A stretch of DNA of 64,000 bases from Bradyrhizobium sp. 190 (GTDB lineage: Bacteria; Pseudomonadota; Alphaproteobacteria; Rhizobiales; Xanthobacteraceae), in contig NZ_JADPJL010000023.1 of NCBI RefSeq assembly GCF_023073415.1, positions 186,001-250,000 of the forward strand. Reading direction: 5' to 3'. How positions within the stretch are numbered: the first letter of the stretch is position 1; every line of letters starts with the position of its first letter. The notes under the pieces were generated by a model that did no database searches, was not told where the DNA came from, and saw nothing but the letters and a program-made list of their open reading frames with translations. Shown piece by piece: positions 8,444-16,296 of the stretch. The translations under genes were made by a program, and so were the position numbers.

Positions 8444-9484
8444 TCACCTGATCGGCGGCGCGTACTGGATGCCGCCATTGCTCCAGAGCGAATTCAGGCC
8501 GCGCGGGATCTTCAGCTTCGATCCTTCGCCGACATTGCGCTCGTAGACCTCGCCGTAATTGCCGACATGGCGGATGATGCGGGCGGCCCAGTCCTTGCTC
8601 AGGCCGAGGTCTTCGCCGTAGGCGCCCTCGGTGCCGACCAGCCGCATCACATCGGGTTTCTTCGACTTCATCGCCTCGTCGATGTTCTTCGAGGTGATGC
8701 CGAGTTCCTCGGCGTTGATCATGGCATACAGCGTCCACTTCACGATCATCATCCAGTCGTCGTCGCGCTGGCGCACCACGGGCGCGAGCGGCTCCTTGGA
8801 GATGACGTCGGGCAGGATGACATGGTCGCTCGGCTGGATAAGGTTCAACCGGAGTGCGTAGAGCTGGGAGACGTCCGCTGTGAAGGTGTCGCACTTGCCG
8901 GATTCATAGGCCTTGAGTACGTCTTCCAGCTTGGAAAACTTGACCTCGGTATATTTCATGTTGTTGGCGCGGAAATGGTCGGCGACGTTGAGCACCGTCG
9001 TCGTCCCCTCCTGCACGCAGACCTTGCTGTTGTTGAGGTCGAGTGCAGAATCGATGTTGCGCGAGCGCGGCAGCATGAATCCCTGGCCGTCATAATAGGC
9101 CACCGCCGGGAAATAGAGCGCGAAGTTGCTCTCGCGCGACATGCTCCAGGTCGTGTTGCGGGAGAGAATGTCGACCTTGCGGCTCTGCAGCTCTTTGAAG
9201 CGTTCGTTGGCGTCGAGGGCCACGAATTTCGCCTTCTTGGGGTCGTCGAAGATCGCCGAGGCCACTGCGCGGCAGAAATCCACGTCGAAGCCGGTCCAGT
9301 CACCCTTGTCGTCGGGGATCGAGAACCCGGGCAGGCCCTTGTTGACGCCGCACAGCACGTCGCCGCGGCGGATGGTCCGCTTCAGCGTCTTGGTGTCGTA
9401 ACGCTCATAGGTGATTGCGATAGCCGCGACCGCGATTGCGGCCGCCAGCCCGATCACGAGGCCGCCTCGAAATGTCCGTAGCAT
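8444..9484 (-). CDS. Amino-acid ABC transporter substrate-binding protein, AapJ-like
   Basis: A 346-residue periplasmic binding protein. An N-terminal hydrophobic segment (residues 8-25) serves as a signal peptide or anchor. RGDVLCGVNKGLPGFS, then DFCRAVASAIF and VCVQEGTTT are the marks of the general L-amino acid (AapJ/BztA) branch of family 3 solute-binding proteins. The protein would capture polar amino acids and hand them to an AapQMP-type membrane complex. No permease or ATPase gene is adjacent, so it is an orphan here and may feed a transporter coded elsewhere. The gene is divergent from nothing nearby and ends next to repeat sequences. Confidence 0.86.
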   Translation of the reverse strand: MLRTFRGGLVIGLAAAIAVAAIAITYERYDTKTLKRTIRRGDVLCGVNKGLPGFSIPDDKGDWTGFDVDFCRAVASAIFDDPKKAKFVALDANERFKELQSRKVDILSRNTTWSMSRESNFALYFPAVAYYDGQGFMLPRSRNIDSALDLNNSKVCVQEGTTTVLNVADHFRANNMKYTEVKFSKLEDVLKAYESGKCDTFTADVSQLYALRLNLIQPSDHVILPDVISKEPLAPVVRQRDDDWMMIVKWTLYAMINAEELGITSKNIDEAMKSKKPDVMRLVGTEGAYGEDLGLSKDWAARIIRHVGNYGEVYERNVGEGSKLKIPRGLNSLWSNGGIQYAPPIR

Positions 9485-9537
9485 TTTCTAACTCACAATT
9501 TCAGGGAAATGGATCGGCTGGAGGAACCGCGTTGTAA

Positions 9538-10137
9538 TTACAGTTCCGGCTTTTGCCGGATGATTACCTTGGTGCCCACGGGCACACGCTCGTAGAGATC
9601 GGCGACGTCGGCGTTGACCAGGCGGAAGCAGCCGGAAGAGACGGCGGTGCCGATGGTGTCGGGCCGATTGGTGCCGTGGATGCGGTAGATGGTGGTGCCG
9701 AGATACATCGCGCGGGCGCCGAGCGGGTTGCCGGGGCCGCCGGCCATGAAGCGCGGCAGATAGGGCTGGCGCGCGATCATCTCCGGCGGCGGCGTCCAGT
9801 CCGGCCACTCCGCCTTGCGCGTGATGTTGACCAGGCCCTGCCATTGAAATCCTTCACGGCCGACGCCGATGCCATAGCGCAGCGCGCGGCCGTTGCCCTG
9901 GATTAGGTAGAGATGACGCTCGGCGGTGACGACGATGATGGTGCCCGGCGCCTCGTTGGTGCGATAGAGCACCGCCGTCTTCCTGAATTGAGGATCGAGC
10001 TCGACGGACGCATCGGGAAGCAGCCCCGGCTGGTCGCCGACGTCGGGCTGCCGCGTCTGCGCCTGGCTCTGCGGGGCCGAAAGAACCAGACCGCTTGCAG
10101 CGATCATCGCCCAGATCAGGTGCCGAAATTTTGTCAT
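9538..10137 (-). CDS. L,D-transpeptidase (YkuD domain)
   Basis: A 199-residue secreted protein. Residues 1-27 form a signal peptide ending SQAQ. The YkuD catalytic motif is complete: HGTN with His154, and SSGCFR with the nucleophile Cys170. Such enzymes make 3-3 cross-links in peptidoglycan or attach proteins to it in the periplasm. Start ATG 10137 is supported by GGAG upstream; an in-frame upstream ATG at 10185 would add a non-signal extension. It stands alone between the AapJ-like gene and the bd oxidase operon. Confidence 0.9.
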   Translation of the reverse strand: MTKFRHLIWAMIAASGLVLSAPQSQAQTRQPDVGDQPGLLPDASVELDPQFRKTAVLYRTNEAPGTIIVVTAERHLYLIQGNGRALRYGIGVGREGFQWQGLVNITRKAEWPDWTPPPEMIARQPYLPRFMAGGPGNPLGARAMYLGTTIYRIHGTNRPDTIGTAVSSGCFRLVNADVADLYERVPVGTKVIIRQKPEL

Positions 10138-10293
10138 CGCAGAGCTCTCCTCGGGGCGCGCTGGCCAAATCAGCGGAACCATCAAATCTCAGGGCCAGCT
10201 TGATGGCAAGTTTAGGGCGAATGAGGCAGATAGGTGACTGAAATGTCTTCTGTTTCCGTCAATTGCCCAATTCATGGGATATTGCGGCCAGGC

Positions 10294-10425
10294 CTATTTC
10301 GGCGCGATCCACAGCCTCAGGCAAAACGAAATCAGCGTCACGGTGCCGACGCCGCCGAGCCAAAGCGCGACGAACCACAGCAGACGCTGTGTCAGCGGGC
10401 GCTGGTCTGGCTTGATTTGGGTCAA
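10294..10425 (-). CDS. Small bd-oxidase accessory protein, DUF2474-type (CydX-like position)
   Basis: A 43-residue protein starting with TTG at 10425 that overlaps the cydB stop (sequence TTGA), a translationally coupled arrangement. It begins TQIKPDQRPLTQRLLW and has one membrane helix (about residues 15-38) followed by a short WIAPK tail. Single-helix proteins of this size directly after cydB are known as CydX or DUF2474 subunits that stabilise bd-type oxidases. The sequence pattern (QRLLWFVALW, then VTLISFCLRLW) fits DUF2474. It is too short for usual ORF cutoffs. Confidence rests on position, coupling and the single helix. Confidence 0.72.
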   Translation of the reverse strand: MTQIKPDQRPLTQRLLWFVALWLGGVGTVTLISFCLRLWIAPK

Positions 10426-11429
10426 TGATAGCCGCTCTCAGGTTTGACCTTGCCGCGAAACACCCAATAGGCCCAGGCGGTATAGCCGAGGATCAGCGGG
10501 ATCAGCACGGCGACGCCGAACAGCATGAAGATCTGGCTGTTCTCCGGCGCCGCCGCCTGCCAGATCGTGATGCTCTGCGGCACGATGTAGGGATACATGC
10601 TGATGCCGAGCCCGGCATAGGACAGTGCGAACAGCGCCAGCGTCAGAAAGAACGGCTGGTAGTCGTATTTGTTGGCGAGGCTGCGCAGCAAAAAAACTGT
10701 GATCGCGGCCACCGCGACCGGCACCGGCGCCGTCAGCAGGATGTTCGGCCAGGCGAACCAGCGCTGCGTGTACTGCACATGAAGGAAGGGCGTTGCGATG
10801 CTGACCGCGCCGATCGCGCCGAGCATCGACAGCAGCAGGACCCAGCTCAGATGATAGGCGCGGTCGCGCAATTCGCCTTCCGTCTTCATGACCAGCCATG
10901 TCGCTCCCAGCAGCGAATAGCCGATCACCAGCGACACGCCGGTCAGGATGCTGAACGGCGTCAGCCAGTCCCACCAGCCGCCGGCATACTGACGTCCCTC
11001 GACATGCACGCCTTGCAGGATGGCGCCGAGCGCAATGCCTTGCGCAAGCGTCGCCAGCAGCGAGCCGCCGAAAAAGGCGACGTCCCACCTGTTCCGTTCC
11101 TTTGTCGTGCGCCAGCGGAATTCGAAGGCGACGCCGCGAAACACCAGGCCAAGCAGCATCACGATCATCGGCGTGTAGAGCGCCGGCATCAACACCGCAT
11201 AGGCTAGCGGGAACGCGGCCATCAGGCCGCCGCCGCCGAGCACGAGCCAGGTTTCGTTGCCGTCCCAGACCGGGGCGACGCTGTTCATGATGACGTCGCG
11301 ATCCCGTTTCTCGGGGAAGAGCGGAAACAGGATGCCGAGGCCGAGATCGAAGCCGTCCATCACGACATAGACGAACACGGCAAAGGCGATGATGAAGGCC
11401 CAGATGGTCGGAAGGTCGATCGGGATCAT
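10422..11429 (-). CDS. cydB: Cytochrome bd-type ubiquinol oxidase subunit II
   Basis: A 335-residue polytopic membrane protein. The N-terminal YVVMDGFDLGLGILFP and WDGNETWLVLGGGGLMAAFP are diagnostic of CydB/CioB. With CydA it forms a quinol oxidase that reduces oxygen to water without pumping protons, giving high oxygen affinity or cyanide tolerance. It overlaps cydA by four bases (ATGA at 11426-11429) and is followed by the overlapping DUF2474-type gene, so the order is cydA-cydB-small subunit in one operon. Length is normal for the CIO branch. Confidence 0.95.
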   Translation of the reverse strand: MIPIDLPTIWAFIIAFAVFVYVVMDGFDLGLGILFPLFPEKRDRDVIMNSVAPVWDGNETWLVLGGGGLMAAFPLAYAVLMPALYTPMIVMLLGLVFRGVAFEFRWRTTKERNRWDVAFFGGSLLATLAQGIALGAILQGVHVEGRQYAGGWWDWLTPFSILTGVSLVIGYSLLGATWLVMKTEGELRDRAYHLSWVLLLSMLGAIGAVSIATPFLHVQYTQRWFAWPNILLTAPVPVAVAAITVFLLRSLANKYDYQPFFLTLALFALSYAGLGISMYPYIVPQSITIWQAAAPENSQIFMLFGVAVLIPLILGYTAWAYWVFRGKVKPESGYH

Positions 11430-12835
11430 CGGGCGGCTCCCTCGGCAACGGCGCCCGCGGCGGGAGTAATGCCGGCGGTGCGGGTCGGGGCCTCGGACGA
11501 CGGCCCCTGTTCGCCCGGATGCGGCGGCGCCGCCATCAGGCGGAACAGGTAGACCATGCCGGCTGTGAACACGATGAAATAGACGATGACGAAGGCGATC
11601 AGCGAGGAGGCGACCGCGGGTGCCGCCAGCGGCGAGGCCGAGTCAACCGTCCGCAATAGTCCGTAAACCGTGAATGGCTGGCGTCCCACCTCGGTGGTAA
11701 TCCAGCCCGCGAGCACGGCAACGAATCCCGCAGGCCCCATCGCGACCGCAAACATGTGCAGCAGTCGCGAATCGTACAGCGCGCCACGCACGCGCATCAA
11801 CAGGCTGAACAGGCCGAGCGCCAGCATGAGTAATCCCATCCCGACCATGATCCGGAACGACCAGAATGTGATCGCCACCGGCGGCCAGTTTTCGCGCGGC
11901 ACCGTGTCGAGGCCGGCCATCGGTGCGTCGGGTGAGTGTTTGAGGATCAGCGAACCCAGCTTCGGCACTTCGATCGCATAGTCGACCCTGCCGGCGGCCT
12001 GGTTGGGCAGGCCGAACAGGATCAGGGGCGCGCCGTCCTTGTGGCTATGGAAGTGACCCTCCATCGCCATGATCTTCACGGGCTGATGCTCCAGCGTGTT
12101 GAGCCCGTGCTGATCGCCCGCGATGATCTGGAGCGGTGCCACCAAAGTGGCCATCCACATCGCCATCGAGAACATCACGCGCGGGCCGGCGAGGTGGCGG
12201 TCGCGGAGCAGGTGATATGCGCCGACCGCGCCGACCACCAGCGCGGTGGTCAGGTACGCCGCCAGCACCATGTGCACGAGGCGGTAGGGGAATGACGGGT
12301 TGAAGATCACTTTCAGCCAGTCGGCGGCGATGAACTGCCCGTCCGCATTGACGGCATGGCCGGCCGGCGTCTGCATCCAGGAATTGGCTGACAGAATCCA
12401 GAACGCCGAAATCAGCGTGCCGATCGCGACCATCAGCGTCGCCAGAAAATGCAGTTTTGGACCGACACGCTTCAGGCCAAACAGCATCACGCCGAGGAAA
12501 CCTGCCTCGAGGAAGAAGGCGGTCAAAACCTCATAGGCCATCAGCGGGCCGATCACCGGTCCGACCTTGTCTGAAAATGCCGACCAGTTGGTGCCGAACT
12601 GGTAGGACATCACGATACCCGACACCACGCCCATGCCGAAGGCGACGGCAAAGATTTTTAGCCAGTAGTTGAACAGGTTGATGTAGACCTCGCGCCCGGT
12701 CCACAGCCACAGCGCTTCGAGCACGGCGAGATAGCTGGCGAGCCCGATCGAGAAAGCGGGGAATATGATGTGGAACGACATCGTGAAAGCAAACTGCGCC
12801 CGGGCCAATACGACCGCATCCCAGCCTTCGAACAT
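11426..12835 (-). CDS. cydA: Cytochrome bd-type ubiquinol oxidase subunit I (CIO-like)
   Basis: About 469 residues with the bd-oxidase subunit I hallmarks: an N-terminal [18 protein letters not shown] with the haem-ligand His, [22 protein letters not shown], a second ligand region [13 protein letters not shown], and GRQPFTVYG in the quinol-oxidising region. The Q-loop is short, as in cyanide-insensitive oxidases. The C-terminus carries a Pro/Ala-rich tail. I prefer ATG 12835, with AGGTGG upstream; GTG codons at 12844 and 12841 are alternatives. Two TTCGAAAA boxes lie 38-67 bp upstream. The operon would serve respiration at low oxygen or under inhibition of haem-copper oxidases. Confidence 0.93.
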   Translation of the reverse strand: MFEGWDAVVLARAQFAFTMSFHIIFPAFSIGLASYLAVLEALWLWTGREVYINLFNYWLKIFAVAFGMGVVSGIVMSYQFGTNWSAFSDKVGPVIGPLMAYEVLTAFFLEAGFLGVMLFGLKRVGPKLHFLATLMVAIGTLISAFWILSANSWMQTPAGHAVNADGQFIAADWLKVIFNPSFPYRLVHMVLAAYLTTALVVGAVGAYHLLRDRHLAGPRVMFSMAMWMATLVAPLQIIAGDQHGLNTLEHQPVKIMAMEGHFHSHKDGAPLILFGLPNQAAGRVDYAIEVPKLGSLILKHSPDAPMAGLDTVPRENWPPVAITFWSFRIMVGMGLLMLALGLFSLLMRVRGALYDSRLLHMFAVAMGPAGFVAVLAGWITTEVGRQPFTVYGLLRTVDSASPLAAPAVASSLIAFVIVYFIVFTAGMVYLFRLMAAPPHPGEQGPSSEAPTRTAGITPAAGAVAEGAAR

Positions 12836-12872
12836 CGGCACCACCTGTCGCAGTTTCGTCGGCGCGATCTTC

Positions 12873-12902
12873 TTCGAAAAACGGAACTACAGTTTTCGAA
12901 AA
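12873..12902. promoter_or_regulatory. Two TTCGAAAA boxes upstream of cydA
   Basis: TTCGAAAA occurs at 12873-12880 and again at 12895-12902, 22 bp apart, about two helical turns. The second is part of the perfect palindrome TTTTCGAAAA. The position just upstream of the cydA start suggests a regulator site. I cannot name the regulator, and no FNR-type TTGAT-ATCAA site was found in this gap. Confidence 0.3.
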
Positions 12903-13000
12903 TTGCGTCCGAACCAGGTGTTTATCTTACCACGCCCGATGCGACGATTACACTATACCTGCGTGTATGCATGCGTACCGCGCGGAACAGGTGTGCAGGC

Positions 13001-13678
13001 CTATCCGGCACCAGATGGATTCAGTCCCAGTCTGCGGACGATCTCGGCCTGCACCGCACGGGCTTGGTCCTTGCCGACCAGCACTGGACTGCGAATCTTT
13101 CGCCCGGTGCGGAGCCGGATCGCGATTACGTAGTGGCTGCCCTTCCGGCCGCCGCTTTCGACATCGATGCGCTCGACATCGTCACCGCCGACCGTGTCCG
13201 CCTCTGTCGTACCCATTAACGACAGCCGTTCAAACCTGATGACGCCATCGTGGACAATCCAGAATGCACTGGTCCGATAGAGATATCTGATCAGCACGAA
13301 GGCCATGATCGCGCTGAGAGACCAGACGGCGATTCCAAGGGCGGACAATTTGCCGCTCCAGAGCGCATAGATGAACGGAAGGCTCAGCGAGCAGACGAGC
13401 AGCACGAGAAGAGCCCTGTATGCCCGGACGCGTTTGGAACTGATCGGCTTACCTAGTCGTATCCCGGGATTGGCGGCGTCGAACGGGTTCTCGGCTAATT
13501 CGGGCGCTGGCAACTGAAGCAGCCAGGCAATCTGCAAAGTGGTTTTTTGCACCTGGGTGATATCAGGCAGCGGAGGTGAGGCGAGCGTATCCCCCGATTC
13601 GATTTCGACTACGAGGGTGAACTCCACTGATTTGCCGATGCTCTTTCGCAGACGTATCCTGGATATTTCGTTATCCAT
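13001..13678 (-). CDS. Membrane protein, C-terminal part of a frameshifted tandem-repeat protein
   Basis: A 225-residue frame. Its first 80 residues (EISRIRLRK to TLQIAWLL) look like the end of a PH-like beta domain. Residues 83-135 hold two membrane helices, and the rest (WIVHDGVIRFERL to VQAEIVRRLG) is a second PH-like domain. The first 80 residues align with the end of the second domain, but their own beginning is found in the overlapping frame at 13609-13968. The two frames together would make one protein with two copies of (two helices plus PH-like domain). The overlap needs a shift of one base near 13680. No specific family name can be given. Confidence 0.6.
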   Translation of the reverse strand: MDNEISRIRLRKSIGKSVEFTLVVEIESGDTLASPPLPDITQVQKTTLQIAWLLQLPAPELAENPFDAANPGIRLGKPISSKRVRAYRALLVLLVCSLSLPFIYALWSGKLSALGIAVWSLSAIMAFVLIRYLYRTSAFWIVHDGVIRFERLSLMGTTEADTVGGDDVERIDVESGGRKGSHYVIAIRLRTGRKIRSPVLVGKDQARAVQAEIVRRLGLNPSGAG

Positions 13679-13968
13679 GACAATCTTCGGTGCAACTTCC
13701 CGAATGGACGCTGTTCGCCGATCAGGATTTCGCCTGGCGTAATGATCCAGACGACGTTGCGATCAAAGAGGGCCGCGCCCAGCAGAAGACACCCGAACAG
13801 CAACGCAAAGAGGGCGGCGATGCCGAGCCATTGGTCGCTTGCAAGGTGAGCGAGGCCGGGCAGGGCGATCAAGCACAAAATGACGGCAATGCCCGCGAGA
13901 ACGAGCCGCTCATTGAGCGACGTGCCCTTGCGCAGCCTGACTTCATTCTCGTTTGCCGCAGCATCCAT
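13609..13968 (-). CDS. Membrane protein, N-terminal part of a frameshifted tandem-repeat protein
   Basis: A 119-residue frame from ATG 13968 with two membrane helices (about residues 25-70) and then WIITPGEILIGEQRP, the start of a PH-like domain. After about residue 100 (GKLHRRLS) the frame becomes unconvincing (KYPGYVCERASANQ), just where the other frame begins with EISRIRLRK. The 70-base overlap with 13001-13678 is much longer than the 1-4 bases common in this window. I read this as one gene broken by a one-base deletion, or a sequencing error, or less likely a -1 translational frameshift. Confidence 0.55.
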   Translation of the reverse strand: MDAAANENEVRLRKGTSLNERLVLAGIAVILCLIALPGLAHLASDQWLGIAALFALLFGCLLLGAALFDRNVVWIITPGEILIGEQRPFGKLHRRLSWITKYPGYVCERASANQWSSPS

Positions 13969-14105
13969 TTTCGGCGGCAAACATCACGATCGGCGTAGTC
14001 ACGTCAAGCGGCAAAGGGCGCGGGCGGTAACGCACCGGAGTTACTCAGGTCGCGGCGTTCAGCAACCGTCCTCAAGGTGTCACTGCGCATCCCCCAAAAA
14101 CAGAG

Positions 14106-14137
14106 CGACCCGGCTGGGGGGCATCCCGGCCGGGTCG
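14106..14137. terminator. Hairpin, CGACCCGGC / GCCGGGTCG
   Basis: Nine-base perfect stem with a 14-base loop, placed about 45 bp beyond the stop of the small secreted-protein gene at 14181-14381 (minus strand). No clear T-run follows, so termination would be weak or bidirectional. Confidence 0.5.
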
Positions 14138-14180
14138 TTGGAGGTTACTTGGGAGGTCTAGAGCTTGGAAGGCTAGAAAT

Positions 14181-14381
14181 TCAGCGGGGGGTCTCGCTGT
14201 CGTAGGAGATCACGCAGATCTCCTTGGGACTCTTGGTGCCGCAATCCACCACCTGTTCACGCACGAACGTCGAACCGGTGTCGCGGTGGACGCGGGGCTG
14301 TACGTTCTGGGCCGACAGGGTGGCCAGTGTCGCGACGGCGCCGAGCGGGACGATGAAAAGGCGGAAGGACGGCTTCAGCAT
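14181..14381 (-). CDS. Small secreted protein of unknown function
   Basis: A 66-residue protein with an N-terminal basic and hydrophobic segment (KPSFRLFIVPLGAVATLATL) that looks like a signal peptide. The mature part holds two cysteines (VVDCGTKSPKEICVISY) that could form a disulfide. It lies about 180 bp downstream of the ECF sigma-factor gene on the same strand, and its upstream region shares the sequence GAAACAAT (minus strand, 14462-14469) with the region upstream of the sigma gene (15283-15290). It may therefore belong to that sigma factor's regulon. I recognise no family. Confidence 0.6.
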   Translation of the reverse strand: MLKPSFRLFIVPLGAVATLATLSAQNVQPRVHRDTGSTFVREQVVDCGTKSPKEICVISYDSETPR

Positions 14382-14559
14382 GTTCGCTCTCCTGTTCGGC
14401 GTTGGCGTTTAAGTTGGTGATGATCGGTATAGGGGCTGAGTTTTTCCGGGTGATGTCGACGATTGTTTCATTTGTTTCGTCGGAGGTAATCTTTGCCCGT
14501 CGAAATCGACCCGTTTTTCCGTCCCCGATACCAATCTAACCAACTGAAACAGCTACGTT

Positions 14560-15171
14560 TTATGCAGCGAGGCTGCCCACGCCGGCGCCCTTAAGCAACT
14601 CGGCCAATTGTTTGCGGGCATAGAACATCCGGGTCTTCACCGTGCTCTGGGGAATACCGATGATCGCGCCGGCCTCTTCCACCGACTTCTCGTGGTAGTA
14701 GACCAGATTGATGATCTCGCGATGGGCCGGCGACAGCTTGGCGACGCAGGCGCGCAGGATCGCGCTGGTGTTGCTGCGGTCGAGCGAGGCTTCCGGCGTG
14801 TCGGCCTCATCGGCGATCTCCAGCACGTCTTCCTGCTCGATGTCTTCATGCTTGCGCTGGCGAAGCGCGGTCAGCGCCTTGAAGCGGGCAATCGACAGCA
14901 GCCAGGTCGAAACCTGCGAGCGGCCCTCGAACTGGCTGGCGGTCCGCCACACGTCGAGGAACACCTGGCTGACGAGGTCTTCCGCCATCGTGGTATCGCG
15001 CACCATGCGCAGCACGAAGCGGTAAACCCGGACGTTATGGCGGGAATAAAGCACATGCATCGCCGTGCGGTCGCCCTTGGCAATACTCTGCAGCAGCATC
15101 TCGTCTGATGTCGCGCGGGCGGCGGCAATCGACTTCTTGGCTGCGGCGTTGATGGCGATGACGTTCGACAT
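14560..15171 (-). CDS. ECF-type RNA polymerase sigma factor
   Basis: A 203-residue group 4 sigma factor. Region 2 spans about residues 40-105 (VYRFVLRMVRDTTMAEDLVSQ, then the DVWRTASQFEGRS segment and STWLLSIARFKAL), and region 4 about residues 135-190 with the helix-turn-helix (EEAGAIIGIPQSTVKTRMFYARK). It would direct core polymerase to a stress or envelope regulon. No anti-sigma gene is adjacent; the neighbours are a small secreted protein and a palindromic repeat. ATG 15171 is the natural start. Several TTTCG-containing copies upstream may be autoregulatory sites. Confidence 0.9.
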   Translation of the reverse strand: MSNVIAINAAAKKSIAAARATSDEMLLQSIAKGDRTAMHVLYSRHNVRVYRFVLRMVRDTTMAEDLVSQVFLDVWRTASQFEGRSQVSTWLLSIARFKALTALRQRKHEDIEQEDVLEIADEADTPEASLDRSNTSAILRACVAKLSPAHREIINLVYYHEKSVEEAGAIIGIPQSTVKTRMFYARKQLAELLKGAGVGSLAA

Positions 15172-15285
15172 GACAGGCTCCCAATTCCGACGCCAACAGG
15201 CGTTTCGTTGGGAGAATTGTTAATTAGGCTCGGTTTCGGGATGTCTGCTCCAAAGGGGGAAAATGGTTTCGTGCAGGAGAGAATT

Positions 15286-15312
15286 GTTTCGTCGCGGGGC
15301 CTGCGACGAAAC
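15286..15312. promoter_or_regulatory. Perfect inverted repeat upstream of the ECF sigma gene
   Basis: GTTTCGTCGC and GCGACGAAAC are separated by seven bases. The site is 115 bp upstream of the sigma-factor start. Related TTTCG sequences recur at 15202, 15233, 15267 and in the region upstream of the small secreted protein. It could be an operator, or a terminator-like hairpin closing the two-component operon whose last gene ends at 15556. Confidence 0.45.
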
Positions 15313-15399
15313 ATTCGGAGCTAAAATGCCAGTAATTTCAATATGCGGAAAATTGGAAGATTTCGGACCCGGATTGGTTCCGCACAGGCGCAAACCCAT

Positions 15400-15543
15400 C
15401 GTCGTCCCTGCCTAGTGCGCAATTGCGCACGGGGCGCAGGGACCCATAACCACAGGGCGTTGTTGTCTGGAAAGGACGTCTACCGCAGCGTGTCAATACG
15501 CGTGCCGCGGAGTATGGGTCGGCGCGTTCGCGGGGACGACGAC
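15400..15543. repeat. Palindromic intergenic repeat, family B copy 2
   Basis: A 144-bp copy with the left end CGTCGTCCCTG and the right end GGGGACGACGACG. Its left arm is interrupted by the 16-bp palindrome GTGCGCAATTGCGCAC at 15415-15430. The right arm is more degenerate (GGTCGGCGCGTTCGCGGGG) than in other copies. It fills most of the gap between the sigma factor and the response regulator. Confidence 0.8.
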
Positions 15544-15555
15544 GGTGTGCTGAAT

Positions 15556-16296
15556 CTAACCCTTCTCGCCTGTCGGCGAGAACAAATACCCGCCGCCTCT
15601 GATCGTGCGGATCACGGCGGGCTTGGTCGGGTCGATCTCGATCTTGCGCCGGATGCGCATGATGCGCAGATCAACCGCGCGGTCGAACGCTTCAGCGTCG
15701 CGCGCATTGGCAAGCTCCAGCAGCCGCTCGCGCGACAACACGCGCTTCGGGTTCGCGGCGAACACCTTCAACAGGCCGAATTCGGACGCCGTCAGCGGAT
15801 GCTCGTTGCCTTCGTCGTCGCGCAGCGCCTGGGCTTCGAGGTCGAGCCATTTGGTGCCGAACCGCACCAGCTGCTCCTTCTCGGTCTTTGCGGCCGCAGC
15901 CTCCGGCGCGGCAGCCGCCTTGGCCGGCGTGCTGCGGCGAAGCACCGAGCGGATGCGCGCCATCAGTTCGCGCAGCTCGCAGGGCTTTGCGATGTAGTCG
16001 TCGGCGCCGAGTTCGAGGCCGACGACGCGGTCGATCGGGCTCGCCGTCGCCGTCAGCATGATGACGGGAACGTTGATGCGGCTCTTGAGGTCGCGAATGA
16101 TCGAAAGCCCGTCTTCCTCGGGCATGTTGAGGTCGAGCACGACGAGGTCGGGCACGTTGGTCTCGATCTCGCGGCGCAGGCTTTTTCCGCCGTCGCACAG
16201 CGTGACGTTGAAACCGTGCATCTTGAGGTAATCACCGACCATCTCGCGGGCCGGCGGCTCGTCGTCGACAATGAAGATGTGCGGGCTCTGGGTCAT
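15556..16296 (-). CDS. OmpR/PhoB-family response regulator
   Basis: A 246-residue regulator. The receiver domain (residues 6-118) has the acidic pair DD at 11-12, the phospho-acceptor Asp55 in VVLDLNMPEEDG and Lys104 in YIAKP. An Ala/Pro/Glu-rich linker (about 119-140) leads to a winged-helix DNA-binding domain ending VIRTIRGGGYLFSP. It is the last gene of a three-gene operon with two histidine kinases; its ATG overlaps the stop of the middle gene by four bases. It would bind target promoters once phosphorylated. Targets are unknown. Confidence 0.93.
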   Translation of the reverse strand: MTQSPHIFIVDDEPPAREMVGDYLKMHGFNVTLCDGGKSLRREIETNVPDLVVLDLNMPEEDGLSIIRDLKSRINVPVIMLTATASPIDRVVGLELGADDYIAKPCELRELMARIRSVLRRSTPAKAAAAPEAAAAKTEKEQLVRFGTKWLDLEAQALRDDEGNEHPLTASEFGLLKVFAANPKRVLSRERLLELANARDAEAFDRAVDLRIMRIRRKIEIDPTKPAVIRTIRGGGYLFSPTGEKG

